From the NCBI RefSeq assembly GCF_013820765.1, contig NZ_JABJVM010000025.1, positions 1 to 38,220 of the forward strand: a stretch of 38,220 nt of DNA. The letters run 5' to 3'. Positions 1-7,839 of this stretch are shown here, piece after piece (position 1 is the first letter of the stretch; each line of letters opens with the position of its first letter). The notes beneath the pieces were generated by a model. It was given only the letters and a program-made list of their open reading frames with translations. It made no database searches and was not told the origin of the DNA. Both the position numbers and the translations under genes were made by a program. Origin of the DNA: Paenilisteria rustica (GTDB lineage Bacteria; Bacillota; Bacilli; Lactobacillales; Listeriaceae).

Positions 1-51
1 CATTTGCTTCTTAAATTCCGGTGTAAACGTTCGTTTTGCTCTTTTTGTCAT
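1..51 (-). CDS. IS3-type transposase OrfA, N-terminal fragment (cut by window edge)
   Basis: Seventeen codons are visible, from an ATG at 49-51 on the minus strand running off the left edge. They read MTKRAKRTFTPEFKKQM, which has the form of the N-terminus of IS3-family OrfA helix-turn-helix proteins (basic start, then F-T-x-E-F-K-x-x). A GGAGGA ribosome binding site precedes the ATG at a normal distance. OrfA binds the IS ends and is normally joined to OrfB by programmed frameshifting. Whether this copy is intact cannot be judged here. Confidence 0.65.
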   Translation of the reverse strand, partial: MTKRAKRTFTPEFKKQM

Positions 52-120
52 CCTCTATTCCTCCAGTGTGCTTTTCTTTTATTGTACACACCTTATTTTT
101 TCTGTCCAGTTTAGTATAAC
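1..120 (-). mobile_element. End of an IS3-family-like insertion sequence
   Basis: The first ~110-120 bases read on the minus strand as the start of an insertion sequence: a non-coding end, a ribosome binding site (GGAGGA), then the first codons of an OrfA-type transposase. The exact terminal inverted repeat cannot be fixed because the other end lies outside the window. The outer boundary is probably between about 100 and 120. The element lies directly next to the 5' end of the hypothetical gene on the right, which appears to lack its own start. Confidence 0.55.
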
Positions 121-184
121 CTATCCACATAAAGATGAAGTGGGATCAAATGAAAGCTTTATTAATGGGATTTTTCACTGTACT

Positions 185-691
185 ATGGAGGGGAAATTGA
201 AAAGTCACGTGTATTATGACTATATTGATCCATTAATAAAGATATTCAGTGACGGAAGAAACGCAAATATGCTATTTCAATATTTATCAGAAGAAAAAAT
301 TGAGGCTTTTATGAGTGAGTTTAAAAATAAAATGGAGGATTGTTTAGGGAGTGTGGGATGGCCATTTAACAAAATGGAGTCGATGGGGTATTTTGTACAT
401 GTAATATTCAACTCAGCAACAGACCACAGTAAAAAGAAGATACAATTGATATGTATGGAGATTTTATGGGAATTGGCTGCTGATTGCGACAGGTGGAAAA
501 TACAGGACATTGTTGTTTCAATTATAGAAAATAATAAACTGATAGAGAATAATGACATACAACTAGCTTTAATAATTGATGCTTCATCAAAAAAATTTGA
601 TAAGCTTCAAAGTATCTCTTCAGAAGGTATAGAATCAGTACCGTTGAGAAATGCAATTTTTGAAAATAGAATGCTAGATGAGAAGGAATGA
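185..691 (+). CDS. Hypothetical protein, probably 5'-truncated by the neighbouring IS
   Basis: The reading frame stays open from inside the IS end (a GTG at 68) to the stop at 689-691, giving 207 codons. The first in-frame ATG outside the IS is at 185, which leaves 168 residues. Neither start has a convincing ribosome binding site, so the original N-terminus was probably removed by the insertion. The product is acidic, mostly helical-looking and soluble, with no signal peptide or membrane segment. Its small size and style recall immunity proteins of polymorphic toxin systems, but I do not recognise the family and assign no function. Its AT-richness is higher than that of the metabolic genes to the right. 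Confidence 0.45.
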   Translation: MEGKLKSHVYYDYIDPLIKIFSDGRNANMLFQYLSEEKIEAFMSEFKNKMEDCLGSVGWPFNKMESMGYFVHVIFNSATDHSKKKIQLICMEILWELAADCDRWKIQDIVVSIIENNKLIENNDIQLALIIDASSKKFDKLQSISSEGIESVPLRNAIFENRMLDEKE

Positions 692-817
692 AATTTATTG
701 AAAAGGGTACACAGAATTAGGAAAATATTTTTTTGTTAGTTATATATATATATTAATCGAGATTGTTAAGAAAGTTTTGCAATGGATGTGGATGGATTAT
801 AATTTAATTTTTTCACC

Positions 818-846
818 AGTATCACACAATGACATTGTGTGATACT
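818..846. repeat. Perfect 14-bp inverted repeat in the gene-free stretch
   Basis: AGTATCACACAATG at 818-831 is followed by a single base and its exact reverse complement at 833-846. No T-tract follows, so this is not a standard terminator. It lies in an AT-rich stretch (692-1050) with no recognisable gene and could be an operator or an RNA hairpin. A related imperfect palindrome follows 16 bp later. Confidence 0.6.
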
Positions 847-861
847 AAAAAATAGAAAACG

Positions 862-890
862 AATCTAACACAATGGTCTTGTGCTAGATT
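862..890. repeat. Second, imperfect palindrome related to the previous one
   Basis: AATCTAACACAA at 862-873 pairs with TTGTGCTAGATT at 879-890, one mismatch in 12 bp with a 5-base centre. It shares the ACACAATG core with the palindrome at 818-846. Nothing else is recognised between 891 and 1050. Confidence 0.45.
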
Positions 891-1050
891 GGATAAAACG
901 ATGCGAGACGTTGGGCGAGTGAGAGAAAATGACTTTTTACCCTTTCTTTTTTTTCTTTCGGCTTTTTGAATAGCACATAACATATTCTATAGCAGTATTA
1001 AGTGATATTCGATAAAAGATGATATTCTTCCTTATGAATGCACACACACC

Positions 1051-1083
1051 AAAACTACGAGCCAACCCGCCCGTAGTTTTTAT
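1051..1083 (+). terminator. Rho-independent terminator
   Basis: AAAACTACG at 1051-1059 pairs with CGTAGTTTT at 1072-1080, and more T residues follow. The A-rich left side means it could also work on the minus strand. No clear gene lies just upstream, so it may end read-through from the left or an untranslated RNA in 692-1050. Confidence 0.55.
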
Positions 1084-1099
1084 TTACGAAAAAACCAAA

Positions 1100-1137
1100 T
1101 GAAACCGCTTTACAAATGAACTCAAAAAAGGTATGAT
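1100..1137 (+). promoter_or_regulatory. Promoter of xylAB with a degenerate cre-like site on the -35
   Basis: TTTACA at 1109-1114 and TATGAT at 1132-1137 are separated by exactly 17 bp, a strong sigma-A promoter. The -35 is embedded in TGAAACCGCTTTACA (1100-1114), which resembles a CcpA cre site but has one extra base compared with the 14-bp consensus. Carbon catabolite repression is plausible but unproven. No xylR gene is in the window, and I see no convincing XylR operator between here and the start codon. Confidence 0.6.
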
Positions 1138-1208
1138 GCTTATATAGTTAGTTCGATGCACCAACCAATTTAAAATAAGGTGCTAAATTCATGAGGAGGC
1201 TATATATT

Positions 1209-2522
1209 ATGAGTTATTTTCCACAAGTAGAGAAGATTCAATTTGAAGGTAAGGGAACGAAAAATCGGTTTGCGTTTCGTCATTATAAGGCGGACGAGGT
1301 TGTACTAGGAAAACCGATGAAGGAGCATCTGCGTTTTGCTGTGGCGTATTGGCACACAATGACTCAAGATGGTAGTGATCCGTTTGGAATGCCGACGAAT
1401 GAGCGTACTTGGATCGGCGAAACGGAGATGGATACGGCTAAGAATCGTGTCGAGGCGTTTTTTGAAATCCTTGAAAAACTGGGTGTGGATTATTTCTGTT
1501 TCCACGATATCGATGTGGCTCCGGCTGGTAATTCGATTGAGGAGTTTATGAATAATTTGGATGAAATCACGGATCTGATTAAAGTGAAAATGGATCAGAC
1601 TGGGATCAAATTGCTTTGGAATACGGCGAATATGTTCTCTCATCCGCGTTTTAATAATGGTGCGGGTTCGACAAATGATCCGGAAGTGTTCGCGTATGCG
1701 GCGGCGCAAGTGAAGAAGGGTCTGGATATTTCTAAGAAACTGGGCGGCGCGAATTATGTATTCTGGGGCGGTCGTGAGGGTTATGAGACGCTTTTAAATA
1801 CGGATATGAAATTCGAGCAGGATAATATTGCGCGTTTATTCAAAATGGCGATTGCTTATGGTGAGAAAATTGGTCACAAACCGCAGTTCCTTATTGAGCC
1901 GAAGCCGAAAGAGCCGTCAAAACATCAATATGATTTTGATGCAGCGACAACGATGGCGTTCATTAAAAATTATGGTTTAGAGGGTGACTTCAAGCTTAAC
2001 TTGGAGGCGAATCACGCGACGCTTGCTGGGCATACTTTTGAGCATGAATTGCGTGTGGCTCGTGAATACGGGGCGTTGGGATCGATTGACGCGAACCAAG
2101 GGGATATGTTGCTTGGTTGGGATACAGATGAGTTTCCAACGAACGTGATGGATGTGACGCTGGCGATGTATGAAATTTTGCAAAATGGTGGTATTGCTCC
2201 GGGTGGTGTGAACTTTGATGCGAAGGTTCGTCGTTCTTCTTTTGCAATGGAGGACTTGATACTTGCGCATATCGCGGGGATGGATACGTTTGCTCGTGGG
2301 CTGAAAGTGGCTGCGAAACTGATCGAGGACAAGTTTATTTCGGATCTGCTTGCTGAGCGTTATGGCAAATGGACGAATACGGAGATTGGGAAGTCCATTT
2401 TGGCTGGGAAAGAGGATTTGGAGTCGCTTTCTAGCTATGCGTATAAACATGGTGACACGATTGAACTGGAATCTAGCCATATCGAATATGTGAAATCTGT
2501 TTTGAATGATTACGTATTTTAA
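1209..2522 (+). CDS. xylA: Xylose isomerase
   Basis: Converts D-xylose to D-xylulose in the cytoplasm, the first step of xylose use. The ATG at 1209 is chosen over 1191 because AGGAGG at 1194-1199 lies 9 bases before it. The 437-residue product has the length of class II (Bacillus-type) xylose isomerases. The catalytic His99/Asp102 pair sits in FHDID, and the metal ligands are visible as Glu230 and Lys232 (EPKPKEP), Glu266/His269 (NLEANHA), Asp294, Asp305/Asp307 (GWDTDE) and Asp337. It is a TIM barrel expected to act as a tetramer with Mg2+ or Mn2+. xylB follows 18 bases downstream, so both are expressed from the promoter at 1109-1137. No xylose transporter is adjacent. Confidence 0.97.
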   Translation: MSYFPQVEKIQFEGKGTKNRFAFRHYKADEVVLGKPMKEHLRFAVAYWHTMTQDGSDPFGMPTNERTWIGETEMDTAKNRVEAFFEILEKLGVDYFCFHDIDVAPAGNSIEEFMNNLDEITDLIKVKMDQTGIKLLWNTANMFSHPRFNNGAGSTNDPEVFAYAAAQVKKGLDISKKLGGANYVFWGGREGYETLLNTDMKFEQDNIARLFKMAIAYGEKIGHKPQFLIEPKPKEPSKHQYDFDAATTMAFIKNYGLEGDFKLNLEANHATLAGHTFEHELRVAREYGALGSIDANQGDMLLGWDTDEFPTNVMDVTLAMYEILQNGGIAPGGVNFDAKVRRSSFAMEDLILAHIAGMDTFARGLKVAAKLIEDKFISDLLAERYGKWTNTEIGKSILAGKEDLESLSSYAYKHGDTIELESSHIEYVKSVLNDYVF

Positions 2523-2540
2523 GCGAAGGAGTTTAGACTG

Positions 2541-4043
2541 ATGGGCTATGTATTAGGTATTGATCTTGGAACGAGTTCGTTAAAAGGAATCGTCATGAAT
2601 AAGGCGGGGCAAGTGATTGCGGAGGTGTCGGCGGAGTATGAGATTGATTCTCCGGCGCCGGGCTTTTCTGAGCAACATCCGGAATATTGGGTGGTTGCTT
2701 GTGAAGAGGTGTTGACGAGACTGAATATTGAAGTGGCGGATTTCAACGCGGAGCTTGAGGCTATCAGCTTTTCTGGGCAGATGCATTCGCTCGTGACGCT
2801 TGGTGATGAGGATGCGATTGTTTATCCGGCGATTTTGTGGAATGATGTGCGGACGACGAAGCAATGTGAGCAGATTATGGCGGAGTATGGCGATTCGATG
2901 ATTGAAATTACGAAAAACATTGTGCTGGAAGGCTTTACGTTGCCGAAAATTTTATGGTTGCAGCAGAATAAGCCGGAAGTCTGGGAAAAAGTCCGGAAAA
3001 TCATGTTGCCAAAGGATTATTTGGCGTTCGTTTTGACGGGGAATATGCATTGTGAGTATTCGGATGCTGCGGGAACGTCGTTATTTGATATCAAAAAGCA
3101 GGACTGGTCGGCGGAGATTTGCGGGAAGTTCGGGATTGATATGGCGATTTTGCCGGATGTTGTGTCCTCGATGACGCAAGTTGGTGTGGTGAAAGCGAGT
3201 TATGCCAAGCGATTCGGCTTGAAACGGGAAGTGAAGGTATTTGCTGGTGGCGCGGATAATGCGTGTGCTGCGCTCGGGGCGGGTGCAGTGAATGAGGACT
3301 ATGCGCTCGTTTCGCTGGGTACTAGTGGTGTTTTCAGTTCGTTTGAGGCGGAGATATCGAATTATGAAGGGAAACTGCATTTCTTTAATCATGTGATTCC
3401 GGACGCTAATTATTCGATGGGCGTGACGCTTGCCGCGGGAAACTCATTGAATTGGTTTAAGAACACGTTTGGCAAGGGCCTCAGTTTTGCGGAGTTGTTA
3501 GCGGACGTCTATACGGTTGCGCCGGGCAGTGAGGGCTTGCTGTTTACGCCGTATATTGTTGGTGAGCGGACGCCGCATATTGATTCGAAAATTCGTGGTA
3601 GTTTTGTCGGGATTGATACGCGCCATGAACTGAAGCATTTTGCGCGCGCGGTGCTGGAGGGTATTACGTTTAGCCTGAAGGATGCGCAGATATTGATGGA
3701 AGATGCTAAAAATAAGAAATTTAAGCAGATAATTAGTGTTGGCGGCGGTGCTAAAAATGCTGATTGGATGCAGATGCAGGCGGATATTTTCAATGCGGAA
3801 ATGATTCGGTTAGAGGTGGAACAGGGGCCGGGCGTTGGTGCGTGTATGCTTGCGGCTGTTGGAAGTGGCTGGTTTGAGAATTTTGAGGCTTGCCGTGACG
3901 TGTTTGTGCAGTATAAGGACGCGACTTTCACACCTCGAGCGGAAAATGTGGAAAAATACGAGAAACTTTATGAGATTTATACGCAGGTTTATCCGGCTAC
4001 GAAGAATATTTGTGGTGCGTTGACAGACCTTCAGGAAGTTTGA
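2541..4043 (+). CDS. xylB: Xylulokinase
   Basis: Phosphorylates D-xylulose to xylulose 5-phosphate with ATP, feeding the pentose phosphate pathway. The 500-residue protein belongs to the FGGY sugar-kinase family. The N-terminal phosphate-binding loop is GIDLGTSSLKG (residues 6-16), the xylulokinase substrate signature GQMHSLV lies at 79-85, and the catalytic Asp is Asp239 in AGGADNACA. A second glycine-rich ATP-site segment (SVGGGAKN) is near residue 395. The start ATG at 2541 is preceded by AAGGAG. The gene is directly downstream of xylA and in the same operon. Confidence 0.96.
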   Translation: MGYVLGIDLGTSSLKGIVMNKAGQVIAEVSAEYEIDSPAPGFSEQHPEYWVVACEEVLTRLNIEVADFNAELEAISFSGQMHSLVTLGDEDAIVYPAILWNDVRTTKQCEQIMAEYGDSMIEITKNIVLEGFTLPKILWLQQNKPEVWEKVRKIMLPKDYLAFVLTGNMHCEYSDAAGTSLFDIKKQDWSAEICGKFGIDMAILPDVVSSMTQVGVVKASYAKRFGLKREVKVFAGGADNACAALGAGAVNEDYALVSLGTSGVFSSFEAEISNYEGKLHFFNHVIPDANYSMGVTLAAGNSLNWFKNTFGKGLSFAELLADVYTVAPGSEGLLFTPYIVGERTPHIDSKIRGSFVGIDTRHELKHFARAVLEGITFSLKDAQILMEDAKNKKFKQIISVGGGAKNADWMQMQADIFNAEMIRLEVEQGPGVGACMLAAVGSGWFENFEACRDVFVQYKDATFTPRAENVEKYEKLYEIYTQVYPATKNICGALTDLQEV

Positions 4044-4061
4044 GGAATGTGTGGGACATAA

Positions 4062-4260
4062 GCTCAATAAATCGGCGAGAAGCGCTCGCATTCAAGGGGG
4101 GTGGCGGACTTCCGGTTCGGCTACGCAATACTTGCTACGCTTAACTTCTTGCATGGTCGAGGAAACTACCCTCTCCCTGCTTTCAGTCATCACATACACC
4201 AGTATGCTCCGCTTCCGGCTTCCACCACCCCTCTTGAATACAAACGCTTTCGCTCGATTT
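4062..4260. repeat. Large imperfect inverted repeat downstream of xylB
   Basis: The segment 4066-4105 and the reverse complement of about 4215-4260 are roughly 80% identical. Both contain AAATCG, AAGCG and the run ATTCAAG followed by GGGGTGG. The arms enclose about 110 bases, so the whole could fold into one long hairpin. I see no credible protein in it, although frames are open through it. It resembles in type, but not in sequence, the palindromic element after qoxD. The 468-base gap between xylB and the chitinase holds this element, a terminator and the chitinase control region. Confidence 0.5.
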
Positions 4261-4265
4261 GTTTG

Positions 4266-4323
4266 AAGCAAGATTCACGTCTTACCCGAGAAAAAGGGAT
4301 TCGTGATATCTTGCTTATTTTTG
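4266..4323 (+). terminator. Likely terminator of the xylAB operon
   Basis: AAGCAAGATTCACG at 4266-4279 pairs with CGTGATATCTTGCTT at 4302-4316 (one bulged base) and is followed by ATTTTTG. It lies just after the large inverted repeat, so the xylAB transcript would include that structure. Confidence 0.55.
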
Positions 4324-4387
4324 TGTATCCGGAGGTTTGGTTTCATCCTCTTGTCTTTTTTTGATGTAATTTTTTGTGTAGATATGG

Positions 4388-4442
4388 TATGATGGGAAAG
4401 ATTGGGGATGTGATTTTAGTCGCGTTTATGTAAGCGTTTTAT
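4388..4442 (+). promoter_or_regulatory. Chitinase control region with cre-like site
   Basis: TGTAAGCGTTTTAT at 4429-4442 matches 12 of 14 positions of the CcpA cre consensus, missing only the terminal CA. A candidate -10 (TATGAT, 4388-4393) lies about 40 bases upstream but has a weak -35. The cre-like site would then act as a roadblock to transcription. This predicts repression of the chitinase by preferred sugars. Confidence 0.45.
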
Positions 4443-4511
4443 ATTTTGGCTAACCACATAAAAAATGGTGTTTACTTGGGATAATTACAAACAAAGTGGG
4501 AGGAAAAAAGA

Positions 4512-6797
4512 ATGAAAAAGGGAACAAAGCGGATTTTTGGGAGTTTGGTAGTAGTATTGCTCGGTTTATCACTTGTTTTATCAGGGCTACTGGGTGCGCC
4601 GAAAGTGGCTGCAGCTGAGTCGAAATCGCCGTATCGGAATGTGATGTATTATGGGGATTGGTCGATTGGGGAGTCGGAGGGTAAGTTTTATCCGAAAGAT
4701 ATTCCGGCGGACAAGTTGACGCATCTGAATTTTGCGTTTATGGATTTTGATAGTGCGGGGAATTTGGAATTCACGGATAAGGATGCGGCGGTGAGTGCGG
4801 CTGTTGGGCAGAAGGCTGCGATGGGCGGGATTTTGAACGCGTTACAGGACTTACGAGCGGCAAATCCTAATTTGAAAATTGGTGTTTCATTAGGTGGTTG
4901 GACGAAATCTGGTGACTTTTCGGTGATGGCGGCTAATGATGCATCGCGTGCGAATTTTGTGAAGAATGTGTTGAAGTTTGTGAAATATACGAATATGAAT
5001 TTCGTGGATGTGGATTGGGAGTATCCGAATTCGCCGCGGGATGGGGATTTGTTGGATAGTAAAGAGGATGAGGGGACGCCGAATGCTGGGCCTGCGGATA
5101 AGGAGAACTATGTGAAACTTTTGCAGGATTTGCGGACGGGGCTCGATGCGCAGGGCAAGGAGTTGAATCAGAAATATGAGTTGTCGGTGGCTTTGCCGGC
5201 TTCCCAATGGACGATGAGTCAGGGGATCGATGTGGAGAAGGTTTTTGAGATTGTTGATTTCGGGAATATGATGACGTATGATATGCATGGTTCTTGGGAC
5301 GGTGTGACGGGGCATCAGACGGCGCTTTATGACAATCCTAGTGATCCGTATGCGCATTATGGGTTATCGATTGATAGCGTGGCGAAATATTTGAAGGGTA
5401 AGGGTGTGCCTTCGGAGAAAATTGTTGTTGGTGCAGCGTTCTATACGCGTGGATGGAATACGGTTGCGGAAGGGGCGGATGCGAGTAAGCCGGGCCTATT
5501 TCAGCCAGCGGAGCGCACGAATAAAAATGCGGACGGTTCCACGAGTAATGGTGCGAATAATGAGAAGCCGCTCGTTGCTGGTGATGGCGGCGTGGCAGGC
5601 GGAATTTGGGCGTATCGCAGTCTGGATACGTTGAAAGCGATGACGCCGGGCTTGACGGAGTACTGGGATGACGTTGCGAAGGCGCCATATATGTATAGTC
5701 GGGAAACGGGTGCATTTTTCACATACGATAATGCGCGCTCGCTGGCAGCTAAGGCGAACTATGTGAAGGCTAATAATTTAGGTGGGATGATTTCGTGGAT
5801 GCAGTCGCAGGATAAGCCGACAACTTCGACGAAACGTGATGAACTGACTACAGCGATTAAAAATGGGATGTTCGGAACGGGAAAATTGGTTGGAAACGTG
5901 TTGCCGTATTGGAATCTGGCAGTTGATGTGACAGTGAAGCCTTACACGAATGATGGTACGGGTTATGAAATTACGATTGTGAATAAAGAAGTGGCGAACG
6001 AGACGAGTGATGTGTTGAAAGCTACGGAGATGGCCGCGGAAACGATTAAGCTACCGAGACTTTACATTCCAATTCGCGACGGGGAAAAGTTGATTGCAGC
6101 GGATGATAAGGCTGGTATTGTGAAATCGGAAAATGGCTATACGATCGTGGATTTAGCTTCTTCTGATGCGCGACTTATTTCGCAAGGCGAGAGCTATACT
6201 TTCCGCTTGAAATCGAATGTTGCGCCTACAGATTTGAAAACGATCACGCTGGCGCAGCGGATGACAGCGTCGGGGCAGGAACTCGGTCAGCAGCTAGTTT
6301 ATGAAGGTACAGAAGTCCCGCCGAAAGTCGAGGATATCACCGCGCCAAGTGTACCAGGTAATTTGCGCGTGACGAGAGTGACGAGTGACGGAGTGGTTCT
6401 GAATTGGGATGCTTCTAAGGATAACGTTGCGGTGACGGGCTACAAAGTTTACCGCGATGGCAAGGAAATTGCAACGGTGACCAAACCAACGTACACAGAT
6501 AAAAATGTTGTGTCCGGCCAGTCGTATAACTATACTGTCCAAGCGTTCGATGCAGCGGGGAACATCTCGGCTGATAGTAACAAAGTGATAGCGAAAATAC
6601 CGGTGAATAAAGATCCGAATAAGGTTCCAAATAAAGCACCAATTGCTAGTCCAGTTGGAAATACAGGCACGAAAACACCAGTGAAATCAGAAACAACGGG
6701 TAGCTTGCCGCAAACTGGGGATAGTTTCCCGATTGGCTTAGTTCTGTTTGGGAGTATGCTTGCAGGAACAACGGTATTTTATTTGAGAAGACGATAA
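4512..6797 (+). CDS. Cell-wall-anchored GH18 chitinase with FnIII domain
   Basis: Hydrolyses chitin outside the cell. The 761-residue product has a signal peptide (basic start, hydrophobic 10-30, cleavage near Ala-Ala-Glu at 34-36). A GH18 barrel covers about 40-455, with SLGGW (126-130) and the active-site strand ending in VDVDWEYP, where Glu170 is the proton donor. The first Asp of the DxxDxDxE motif is Asn163. A linker domain (about 460-620) leads to one fibronectin type III domain (about 625-705). LPQTG at 732-736 plus a hydrophobic stretch and RRR tail form a sortase A signal, so the enzyme is attached to peptidoglycan. It resembles Listeria ChiB-type chitinases in size. The ATG at 4512 follows GGGAGGA. 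It is monocistronic, ending at the terminator at 6816. The LPMO at 12.7-13.3 kb is its likely partner. Confidence 0.93.
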   Translation: MKKGTKRIFGSLVVVLLGLSLVLSGLLGAPKVAAAESKSPYRNVMYYGDWSIGESEGKFYPKDIPADKLTHLNFAFMDFDSAGNLEFTDKDAAVSAAVGQKAAMGGILNALQDLRAANPNLKIGVSLGGWTKSGDFSVMAANDASRANFVKNVLKFVKYTNMNFVDVDWEYPNSPRDGDLLDSKEDEGTPNAGPADKENYVKLLQDLRTGLDAQGKELNQKYELSVALPASQWTMSQGIDVEKVFEIVDFGNMMTYDMHGSWDGVTGHQTALYDNPSDPYAHYGLSIDSVAKYLKGKGVPSEKIVVGAAFYTRGWNTVAEGADASKPGLFQPAERTNKNADGSTSNGANNEKPLVAGDGGVAGGIWAYRSLDTLKAMTPGLTEYWDDVAKAPYMYSRETGAFFTYDNARSLAAKANYVKANNLGGMISWMQSQDKPTTSTKRDELTTAIKNGMFGTGKLVGNVLPYWNLAVDVTVKPYTNDGTGYEITIVNKEVANETSDVLKATEMAAETIKLPRLYIPIRDGEKLIAADDKAGIVKSENGYTIVDLASSDARLISQGESYTFRLKSNVAPTDLKTITLAQRMTASGQELGQQLVYEGTEVPPKVEDITAPSVPGNLRVTRVTSDGVVLNWDASKDNVAVTGYKVYRDGKEIATVTKPTYTDKNVVSGQSYNYTVQAFDAAGNISADSNKVIAKIPVNKDPNKVPNKAPIASPVGNTGTKTPVKSETTGSLPQTGDSFPIGLVLFGSMLAGTTVFYLRRR

Positions 6798-6815
6798 ATG
6801 AAGAAATGAGAAGAG

Positions 6816-6862
6816 GCACGGATGTTACAACGACTCAAAAAGTGTAGCATCCGTGCTTTTTT
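6816..6862 (+). terminator. Terminator of the chitinase gene
   Basis: GCACGGATGTTACA at 6816-6829 pairs with TGTAGCATCCGTGC at 6843-6856 with one G-U pair, followed by TTTTTT. Confidence 0.85.
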
Positions 6863-6897
6863 GACCTGAAAAATTTTATAAATAGGAGAGGTGGGCT

Positions 6898-7042
6898 ATG
6901 ATAAAATTAGTTGTAGTTATCATGATACTATCACTTTTTTCACTGTTCGGATGTCAGGAAAACAATGAAATCGCGGGGTGATGTCTTGATTGTGGATGTT
7001 AACGGGGAAGCGAAAAAATATCTGGCGCTACTTGAGGGATAA
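6898..7042 (+). pseudogene. Remnant of a small lipoprotein gene
   Basis: After AGGAGAGGTG there is an ATG at 6898 and 27 codons encoding a lipoprotein signal peptide with a lipobox ending LFGC, stopped by TGA at 6979-6981. In the +1 frame from 6983 a protein-like segment continues (VLIVDVNGEAKKYLALLEG) to a stop at 7040-7042. The two pieces look like the ends of one lipoprotein gene that lost its middle or shifted frame. The family is not recognised. A functional 27-residue lipopeptide cannot be excluded. Confidence 0.4.
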
Positions 7043-7100
7043 ACTGCTAACCGCGATATTTTTTGTTATACTGTGTACATAAATGAAAGAGGTGTGCGTG

Positions 7101-7835
7101 ATGAAAGAAAATAAATATGATAATCCTGCTTTTTTTGAGCAGTATAGTAAGATGACTCGCTCGGTGGAAGGCTTGAAGGGTGCAGGGGAATGGCATGAGT
7201 TTCAGAAAATGATGCCGGATTTCACGGGCAAACGGGTGCTGGATCTCGGATGTGGTTTTGGGTGGCATTGTCTTTATGCTGTCGAAAATGGCGCAGAGTC
7301 AGCGGTTGGCGTGGATATTTCGGAAAATATGCTCGCTGAAGCACGCCGAAAAACGGATTCGGCTCAAATTACGTATATTCAGGCGGCGTTGGAGGATATT
7401 GACTTTCCTGCTGCGAATTTTGACGTGGTAATTAGTTCGCTGGCGTTGCATTACATCGAGTCGTTCCAAGCAGTTTGCGAGAAAGTGAATCAGGTTTTGG
7501 CGCCGGGTGGGGTGTTTGTATTTTCTGTGGAACATCCTGTGTTTACCGCGCAAGGCACGCAAGATTGGTATTATGACGAGGCTGGAAACAAGCTGCATTG
7601 GCCGGTAGACAAGTATTTCACGGAAGGGCTTCGGACGGCGAATTTCCTTGGTGAAGATGTCACGAAATACCACAAAACGGTGACGACTTATGTGAATTCG
7701 TTGCTTGAATCTGGTTTTGAGTTGGTGAAATTGGTGGAGCCTGAGCCTGATGCGACGATGTTGGCGAGTCATCCGGATATGCCAGATGAGTTACGCCGAC
7801 CGATGATGCTACTCGTTTCGGCGCGGAAAAAATAG
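7101..7835 (+). CDS. Class I SAM-dependent methyltransferase
   Basis: A 244-residue cytoplasmic protein of the Methyltransf_11/25 type. Motif I is VLDLGCGFGWHCLYA (about residues 44-58), followed by the acidic end of beta-2 (GVDISENML), a motif II-like DVVISSLALHYI and a post-motif with GGVFVFSVEHP. The ATG at 7101 is preferred to 7083 because AGAGGTG precedes it at proper distance, while nothing precedes 7083. The substrate cannot be deduced; relatives act on small molecules. It converges with the WYL regulator, only 4 bases separating the two stop codons, and no terminator hairpin is obvious between them. Confidence 0.85.
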   Translation: MKENKYDNPAFFEQYSKMTRSVEGLKGAGEWHEFQKMMPDFTGKRVLDLGCGFGWHCLYAVENGAESAVGVDISENMLAEARRKTDSAQITYIQAALEDIDFPAANFDVVISSLALHYIESFQAVCEKVNQVLAPGGVFVFSVEHPVFTAQGTQDWYYDEAGNKLHWPVDKYFTEGLRTANFLGEDVTKYHKTVTTYVNSLLESGFELVKLVEPEPDATMLASHPDMPDELRRPMMLLVSARKK

Positions 7836-7839
7836 CATG

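Noticed and set aside
1148-1175. XylR operator before xylA
   Set aside because: Only partial similarity to the TTAGTT-type inverted repeat of Bacillus xyl operators; the right arm does not match well enough.
4051-4364. Short frames of 71 and 87 codons between xylB and chitinase
   Set aside because: They run through a long inverted repeat and terminator, have no ribosome binding site, and composition follows the palindromes.
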